The position numbers and the translations under genes are program-made. This document shows positions 25,202 through 29,264 of a stretch of 29,264 nt of DNA, one piece after another. Each line of letters opens with the position of its first letter. The first letter of the stretch is position 1. The notes under the pieces were generated by a model. It saw only the letters and a program-made list of their open reading frames with translations. It made no database searches and had not been told where the DNA came from. Origin of the DNA: a virus; the IMG/VR virus record IMGVR_UViG_3300043446_003773, positions 1 through 29,264 of that record. One strand, 5' to 3'.

Positions 25202-26241
25202 ATCAAATTCGCACCATTGCGTGGACACTGGCCAAGGCCAGTGCTGATGGTGTGCTAGATGTTCCAGGCGAGTATGTCTGGGCGTTTCCCAACGACAGCA
25301 AATTTGAATCTGTCAGAGCCAGATCTCGAAGTATCTTCAGCAGTGGCAATAGTATCAAAGACGTTGATGTTATTGCGTATGTACAAGGATTAAACTTGTC
25401 AAGGCATCTGTTGAATCCTTGGATAGTTCAGCAATTTGAAGAACAGTTTCCTGATTGGGTCATGCAAGGCACCAAATTCAAACTACACAACTTTGATCAG
25501 TTTCGATACGTGGGATTCAGTGCTGGCACTCAGGAAAGTTTTATAAATTTTTATTTGTTCAATAGAAACAAAAGATTCAGAGTGTTTCGTGGTGACTACT
25601 GGTGGCACATGGACATATGGCAAAAAATCAATGCTGACTGGGCCTATATCGAAGATGGCGACCTTGAGTCCAACGACATTTGTATTTGCAGTTATCCTTT
25701 TGCCTTGACCGGCGATAAGCACGAAAATTTTGACTGGCTGGTAGATCAATGCAATCACAAAGGCATTGACTTACTGGTTGATTTTATCTATCTACCCAAT
25801 AGCATCAATGCAGTTGACATCGATCTCAGTGCCGACTGTATCAAACAAATCACTTTTAGTTTTAGCAAGACATTCCCTGTACAATGTGCCAAAATCGCAG
25901 TGCGTATGTGCAAAACCAAGCCCAATGATCCTATGCAGATGAGCAACGACGAAAACATTTGCAATCGACTCAGTGCTGGACTGGCATTGGATATTATAAA
26001 TCGGTTTCCCATTGACTACAATGTAGACAAATACTATAATGCACAAACTCATTGGTGTAAAAAACTGGGACTGAAACCCACCAAAGTGGTGCACTTTGGG
26101 CTGGGCGCAGACTACACTGATTTTGGAAAATCGGGCTCTACAGCGTGGTGTTCTCCGTTCAACGAGCAACACAACCGCTACAATCTAGGCATGCTGTATG
26201 AGAATCAAAATCTATTGAAAAAACTCAACCTATACAACTGA
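25177..26241 (+). CDS. PLP-dependent aminotransferase-fold protein, copy 2
   Basis: The 354-aa protein (from ATG 25177, overlapping the previous gene by 25 bases; GTG 25144 is an alternative) is a paralogue of the protein at 23722-24753. Shared blocks are FSAGTQESFINFYLFNRNKR (114-133), RVFRGDYWWHMDIWQ, IDLLVDFIYLPNS (197-209, with D202 and Y205) and ITFSFSKTFPVQCAKIAVRM (225-244, Schiff-base K231). In place of copy 1's LRIGVR it has AKIAVR, so the Arg four residues earlier in that loop is missing; cofactor or substrate binding may differ. It could be a second enzyme of different specificity or the other half of a heterodimer. The C-terminal part (about 300-354) shows no motif I recognise. 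Confidence 0.78.
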   Translation: MQDTNTDINQIRTIAWTLAKASADGVLDVPGEYVWAFPNDSKFESVRARSRSIFSSGNSIKDVDVIAYVQGLNLSRHLLNPWIVQQFEEQFPDWVMQGTKFKLHNFDQFRYVGFSAGTQESFINFYLFNRNKRFRVFRGDYWWHMDIWQKINADWAYIEDGDLESNDICICSYPFALTGDKHENFDWLVDQCNHKGIDLLVDFIYLPNSINAVDIDLSADCIKQITFSFSKTFPVQCAKIAVRMCKTKPNDPMQMSNDENICNRLSAGLALDIINRFPIDYNVDKYYNAQTHWCKKLGLKPTKVVHFGLGADYTDFGKSGSTAWCSPFNEQHNRYNLGMLYENQNLLKKLNLYN

Positions 26242-26780
26242 TGCTGACTTTTACATTACAAACACAATCTCAACACGGACGCACCGGTCCAAGGATTCGT
26301 GTTGGCAGCACAGATACTTTGTTGCCGGCTGGGCAGTCCACTGTGGATTTTGTGATGGAAGATTTGAATTCTTTAGTGGTGGATTTTTACAGCAAAACTG
26401 AACAAGACACTGTGATTGAACATGGTTGCATTGTTGCCGACACTGAGTTTAGAATTTCAGACATGTGGTGTGATGGTATCAAATTGGAACCTTGGTTTCG
26501 AAACAGTGCTGTTTATCGACCTAGATATTTTGATGGGTTTTTACAGCATCAACCCAATGCACCAACAGAAATTATTGCTCCGTATCAATTTAACTTTCCA
26601 GGTACAATTACTTGGTCCTGGACTGATCAATTCTGGGAGTGGTATTTTGCACAAAAAAATCAACTTGAAGTGATAAATTTCCTGGACAAAGATCCTGATA
26701 GAGTGTGGAAGTTCCGCGGCAGTCTTGACCCTTGCGACGACTTAGTGACAAATATAAAACAGGCGTTAGACAAACTATGA
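26241..26780 (+). CDS. Small unknown protein paired with aminotransferase-like copy 2
   Basis: The 179-aa protein is a diverged paralogue of the product of 24731-25201. The best match is DTVIEHGCIVADTEFRISDM, then WCDGIKLEPWF; weaker similarity covers the strand-rich N-terminus (RIRVGSTDTLLPAGQSTVDF) and the aromatic C-terminal part (TITWSWTDQFWEWYF). No catalytic motif is visible. Its ATG overlaps the stop of the aminotransferase-like gene by one base (TGATG), and its TGA overlaps the ATG of the radical SAM gene (ATGA). Its position between a PLP-type and a radical SAM enzyme suggests a binding or carrier partner, which is inference only. Confidence 0.75.
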   Translation: MLTFTLQTQSQHGRTGPRIRVGSTDTLLPAGQSTVDFVMEDLNSLVVDFYSKTEQDTVIEHGCIVADTEFRISDMWCDGIKLEPWFRNSAVYRPRYFDGFLQHQPNAPTEIIAPYQFNFPGTITWSWTDQFWEWYFAQKNQLEVINFLDKDPDRVWKFRGSLDPCDDLVTNIKQALDKL

Positions 26781-28345
26781 ACAGATTTGCTTTTATCAAT
26801 CTTCCCAGCCAAGAACTTGAAAGACCACCGGCTGCTGCCGCGGCCTTGAGTGCTTGTGTGAGGTCAGTTGGATGGCATTGTCAAGTGTTTGACTTTAATT
26901 TGTTTCTAAACAAGAATGTCAGTGCCGAAACATGGATCACGTTGGAGCAATACTGGCGTTGTAAAACTTTGACCATAGACCAAGACACCAGAACAGAATT
27001 ACAAAGAGTGTTTGATCTGTTTATGGATGATATCAAAACATACAATCCAGATATGTTGGGGCTCAGTGTGTTTACTCGTATGAGTGTGGTTCCAGCGTTG
27101 GAATTGCTACAATACACTAGACCCAGACTTGGTTGTAAAATTGTCATCGGCGGCAATGGTGCTTATTCTTGGTTTAACGGTGTGGCATCCAGTGACAAAA
27201 ATACCACTGCAAAAAGTTTTAGCGAATTTTGCAAATCTCAAGACCTTATTGATTTTTACATACAAGGCGACGGCGAAGTTGCTATTATGGAACTGTTGAA
27301 AGGCAACCTAGAATATCCAGGTATCAATGGCACCAAGCCTCAGCAGATACAAGATTTGTCTGTTGTGCCTTATCCTGACTATCAAGGAATAGAACCAAAA
27401 AGTTACTTTTACACTCACGAGCCGGGCATATACATCACTGCCAGTAGAGGTTGTGTGAGAAACTGTACATTTTGCAGTGTACCACAGTTGTGGCCAAAGT
27501 TTCAATCCCGCACAGCCGACGATGTTGTGGGCGAAATCATTAGAGGCAAGAAAAATTTTGACACAAACATATTTCACTTCACTGACAGTCTGCTGAATGG
27601 CAATATGAAAACCTGGAGAGAGATCAATAGAAAACTGATTGCTGCCAAACAGGCTGATCCCAGTCTTGAGCCCATACGATATCTTGGACAATTTATTTGT
27701 AGAACAAGACTGGATCAAACCGAACGTGATTGGGAGTTGATGGCTCAAGCAGGTGCAGATTTGTTGGTCACAGGTTTTGAAAGTTACAGTCCCAATGTAA
27801 GAAAACACATGGGCAAACACTACAGCAATGCTGACATTGATTTTCATTTTGCTCAAAGTGCCAAATACGGAATCAAGAATGTATGTTTGATGTTCGTGGG
27901 CTACCCAACCGAAACTCTAGAGGACCATGAGTACAACATTGAGTTCTTGCATCGTTATCGCAAATATGCTCGTGCAGGAGTGATACACATGGTGCGCTGG
28001 GGCTATACTGGAATGTTTACCAATGCCAACAAATTGGAGTTGGACGATCAGGTCAAAATGGCCACTGACGTGACTTTTGCCAATAGGTTACGAAATTTAC
28101 CAAATGGTATCAAAGGCATTGCGCTTGGGTTTGGATGGATCAATGAAATGAACCCCAGTTTGACACTGAAAGAACGTATTCGTAGACGTTTAGAACTACA
28201 CGAACTCAGTGTGCAATTAGGGTGGCCCCAAACTCGTAGCCGTGAAGAACTGCAAATTTTATACAACATATTATCAAACCTAAACAACAATTCAATACAG
28301 GCACAGGACTTTGAAACACTGGAAACTCTTCTGGATTTTCATTGA
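26777..28345 (+). CDS. Radical SAM protein with cobalamin-binding-like N-terminal domain
   Basis: The 522-aa protein has the radical SAM cluster motif CVRNCTFC (CxxxCxxC; C226, C230, C233) within TASRGCVRNCTFCSVPQLWP, as in B12-binding-type radical SAM enzymes. The N-terminal 200 residues look like a Rossmann-type cobalamin-binding domain (RFAFINLPSQELERPPAAAA, DMLGLSVFTRMSVVPALELL, KIVIGGNGAYSWF and YIQGDGE), but no DxHxxG motif is present, so lower-ligand His coordination is not expected. Downstream elements include TNIFHFTDSLLNGN, GADLLVTGFESYSPNVRKHM and MLFVGYPTET, typical of the family's barrel. Such enzymes do methylations, ring contractions or other radical reactions; substrate unknown. 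I chose ATG 26777 (ATGA overlap with the upstream stop) because the family starts at this FAFINLP strand. Confidence 0.87.
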   Translation: MNRFAFINLPSQELERPPAAAAALSACVRSVGWHCQVFDFNLFLNKNVSAETWITLEQYWRCKTLTIDQDTRTELQRVFDLFMDDIKTYNPDMLGLSVFTRMSVVPALELLQYTRPRLGCKIVIGGNGAYSWFNGVASSDKNTTAKSFSEFCKSQDLIDFYIQGDGEVAIMELLKGNLEYPGINGTKPQQIQDLSVVPYPDYQGIEPKSYFYTHEPGIYITASRGCVRNCTFCSVPQLWPKFQSRTADDVVGEIIRGKKNFDTNIFHFTDSLLNGNMKTWREINRKLIAAKQADPSLEPIRYLGQFICRTRLDQTERDWELMAQAGADLLVTGFESYSPNVRKHMGKHYSNADIDFHFAQSAKYGIKNVCLMFVGYPTETLEDHEYNIEFLHRYRKYARAGVIHMVRWGYTGMFTNANKLELDDQVKMATDVTFANRLRNLPNGIKGIALGFGWINEMNPSLTLKERIRRRLELHELSVQLGWPQTRSREELQILYNILSNLNNNSIQAQDFETLETLLDFH

Positions 28346-28365
28346 AATTTACAAATAGGCAGCAA
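28345..28365 (+). repeat. Imperfect direct repeat, left copy flanking the GIY-YIG gene
   Basis: This site begins at the last base of the radical SAM stop codon and shares AAATTTA, then CA, then AGGCAGCAA with the copy at 28827-28844 that overlaps the stop of the GIY-YIG gene. The left copy has three extra bases in the middle. Confidence 0.55.
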
Positions 28366-28405
28366 CGGAGATAACTATACTGCAAGGACTAATCGTATAC
28401 AACAC

Positions 28406-28834
28406 ATGACATGGCTATATCAAGACACCCCAGTTGAGACATTGCCCGAACACTGTGTTGGATTTGTTTACTTGATCACAAACAATCTCACTGGACGCAA
28501 GTACATAGGCAAAAAATTAGCAAAATTTTCGAAAACAACATACAAGACAGTCAAACAACGAAACGGCACAAAAAAGCGGAAAAAGATACGATCAAAGATC
28601 GACTCAGATTGGAGAGAGTACTATGGGTCAAGCCCAGAATTGACCGCAGATGTAAACACACTAGGCACCGAAAACTTCACCAGAGAAATACTTTACTATT
28701 GCAACTCCAAGTCAGAATGCTCATACATTGAGGCTAGAGAACAATTTGCAAGGCGAGTATTGGAATCACGAGATTACTACAATGGCCACATCCAGGTTAG
28801 GGTGCATGGCTCACACATACTAGACAAAATTTAA
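28406..28834 (+). CDS. GIY-YIG nuclease-like protein
   Basis: The 142-aa protein has a GIY-YIG domain: GFVYLITNN (19-27) in place of GIY, then GRKYIGKK (30-37) for the YIG half, a basic insert (KRKKIRSK), SDWREYYGSS (67-76), and YIEAREQF (107-114), where E109 fits the metal-binding glutamate. The family cuts DNA in homing and repair enzymes. Free-standing proteins of this size are common in T4-like phages. The gene begins 60 bases after the radical SAM stop, is flanked by short imperfect direct repeats, and lies next to a structured non-coding region, so a homing-type mobile gene is possible. The C-terminus (YYNGHIQVRVHGSHILDKI) shows no extra DNA-binding domain. Its only plausible ribosome-binding site, AAGGA, is 17 bases upstream. 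Confidence 0.82.
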   Translation: MTWLYQDTPVETLPEHCVGFVYLITNNLTGRKYIGKKLAKFSKTTYKTVKQRNGTKKRKKIRSKIDSDWREYYGSSPELTADVNTLGTENFTREILYYCNSKSECSYIEAREQFARRVLESRDYYNGHIQVRVHGSHILDKI

Positions 28835-28844
28835 CAGGCAGCAA
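28827..28844 (+). repeat. Imperfect direct repeat, right copy flanking the GIY-YIG gene
   Basis: AAATTTAACA followed by GGCAGCAA overlaps the TAA stop of the GIY-YIG gene and matches the copy at 28345-28365 apart from a small internal gap. The longest perfect shared word is nine bases (AGGCAGCAA). Confidence 0.55.
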
Positions 28845-28856
28845 ACAAGACACAGT

Positions 28857-28876
28857 GGTAGGTGATATGGCCTACC
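28857..28876 (+). other. Hairpin GGTAGG/CCTACC
   Basis: Six perfect base pairs (28857-28862 with 28871-28876) enclose an eight-base loop that can add one T-G pair. The 3' arm overlaps the TACCCCC segment that can instead pair with GGGGGTA at 29044-29050, so the two structures compete. Confidence 0.55.
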
Positions 28877-29067
28877 CCCATTGAGGAACGGTGAGATACC
28901 CGGTCTGGACTTGGGCGTCAAAGGCAATTGCTAACTTAAGGCAACAAATGGTTAGGGCTCTGTGAAACAGATACAACCCTTGCTCATAGGATTTGGGTCT
29001 ATTCCGGATCACTAGGGTTCCGTTGATATGTGAAGCTTGAGTAGGGGGTACCGGTCAACCGCCTCCG

Positions 29068-29081
29068 TGTAGGAAACTACA
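29068..29081 (+). other. GNRA-capped hairpin TGTAG-GAAA-CTACA
   Basis: A perfect five-pair stem is closed by a GAAA tetraloop, a hallmark of folded RNAs, where such loops dock into helical receptors. It lies centrally in the non-coding 3' region. Confidence 0.65.
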
Positions 29082-29126
29082 ATCTCATTAGAATAGATGA
29101 CTGTGCTACTCGGATGATGCGCTTTC

Positions 29127-29150
29127 AATTCACCGTGCATACGGTGAATT
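29127..29150 (+). other. Ten-pair perfect hairpin with GCAT loop
   Basis: AATTCACCGT (29127-29136) pairs fully with ACGGTGAATT (29141-29150) around a four-base GCAT loop. No run of T follows (next bases ATGACC), so it is not a standard intrinsic terminator. It is the most stable-looking element of the region. Confidence 0.7.
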
Positions 29151-29212
29151 ATGACCAATTAATCTGGATGATACTTAGAAGACCAACAGTTGATGAACGA
29201 AGTGAAATCAAC

Positions 29213-29235
29213 AGATCTCGTTAGAGATCTCTAAC
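29213..29235 (+). other. Alternative hairpins sharing GAGATCT
   Basis: AGATCTC (29213-29219) pairs with GAGATCT (29224-29230) around a GTTA loop. Alternatively GTTAGA (29220-29225) pairs with TCTAAC (29230-29235) around GATC; positions 29220-29235 form a 16-base perfect palindrome. Both cannot form at once. Confidence 0.6.
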
Positions 29236-29264
29236 AATGCTAGGTTGTCTTGTGCTGTTATCAA

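Larger units (their letters stand above)
28850..29264 (+). ncRNA. Candidate large structured RNA (5' portion; continues beyond window)
   Basis: This 415-base stretch has no credible gene on either strand but holds many perfect short helices. Examples are a six-pair stem at 28857-28876, a five-pair stem at 28959-28971, a GAAA-capped five-pair stem at 29068-29081, a ten-pair stem at 29126-29151 region (arms 29127-29136 and 29141-29150), GTTGAT/ATCAAC at 29189-29212, and AGATCTC/GAGATCT at 29213-29230. A seven-pair long-range match joins 28873-28879 and 29044-29050. The density, the GNRA loop and the place downstream of a phage operon fit large ornate phage RNAs (GOLLD- or ROOL-like classes) or an intron, but I cannot match it to a family from memory. 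No tRNA T-loop or group I core sequence was found. Strand is inferred from the upstream operon. Confidence 0.5.

Noticed and set aside
26732-26776. Upstream ATG for the radical SAM gene
   Set aside because: It would add 15 residues overlapping the previous gene; the ATG at 26777 fits the family N-terminus and the ATGA overlap.
29127-29150. Intrinsic terminator
   Set aside because: The hairpin is perfect but no T-run follows, and further strong structure continues downstream.
29189-29212. Hammerhead-ribozyme-like sequence TTGATGA...GTGAAAT
   Set aside because: The conserved core needs CUGAUGA; the C is replaced by T, and no matching stem I and III with a cleavage site were found.
28835-29264. 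tRNA or tmRNA gene in the 3' non-coding stretch
   Set aside because: I found no GGTTCRA-type T-loop with a matching acceptor stem on either strand and no tmRNA-like ends.
28835-29264. Group I intron carrying the GIY-YIG gene
   Set aside because: The usual core segments near P7 (for example AAGATATAGTC) were not seen, and no split gene is evident in the window; not fully excluded because the element is cut by the window edge.

Overview
The window is a piece of a T4-like (myovirus) tailed-phage genome, probably one of the distant aquatic or environmental relatives of the cyanophage/pelagiphage type rather than a close enterobacterial T4. The basis is a set of T4 core genes recognisable by motif: baseplate genes gp6, gp25, gp53 and a gp5-like spike, the late sigma factor gp55, and the Mre11/Rad50-like recombination pair gp47/gp46. 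Base composition is moderate, genes are packed with 1-4 nt overlaps, and many structural proteins are much longer than their T4 counterparts. The host cannot be read from the sequence.

Layout. Positions 1-19124 are one minus-strand late/structural operon. Reading in transcription order (right to left): a 1210-aa repeat-rich structural protein (19124-15492), gp53 (15492-15193), a 1088-aa hub-like protein (15189-11923), a gp5-like spike without a lysozyme domain (11913-10390), a 649-aa Ala/Gly-rich protein (10388-8439), gp25 (8413-8036), gp6 (7988-4512), and a structural protein of at least 1504 aa that runs off the left edge. A 113-bp divergent control region (19125-19237) carries a strong sigma70-type promoter pointing right and a T4-late-like TAAATA box pointing left. 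Similar TAAATA boxes precede gp6 and gp25.

Positions 19238-28345 are a plus-strand operon: gp55, gp47, an unknown 272-aa P-loop-like protein, gp46 (TTG start), then a cassette of two PLP-aminotransferase-fold proteins, each followed by a small unknown protein (two paralogous gene pairs), and a radical SAM protein with a cobalamin-binding-like N-terminal domain. From gp47 onward every gene overlaps the next. A GIY-YIG nuclease-like gene follows (28406-28834), bracketed by short imperfect direct repeats. The last 430 bases are non-coding but dense in perfect hairpins, including one GNRA-capped stem, and look like the 5' part of a large structured RNA that continues past the window.

How it fits together: gp55 should direct late transcription of the adjacent divergent baseplate operon, and gp46/gp47 should process DNA ends for recombination-dependent replication. 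The paired aminotransferase-like/small-protein genes plus the radical SAM enzyme look like an accessory small-molecule or modification pathway attached to the recombination operon; I cannot name its product. The points most worth following up are the duplicated cassette, the terminal structured RNA, the ESVFDP repeat motif shared by two baseplate-region proteins, and the large insertion in gp55.
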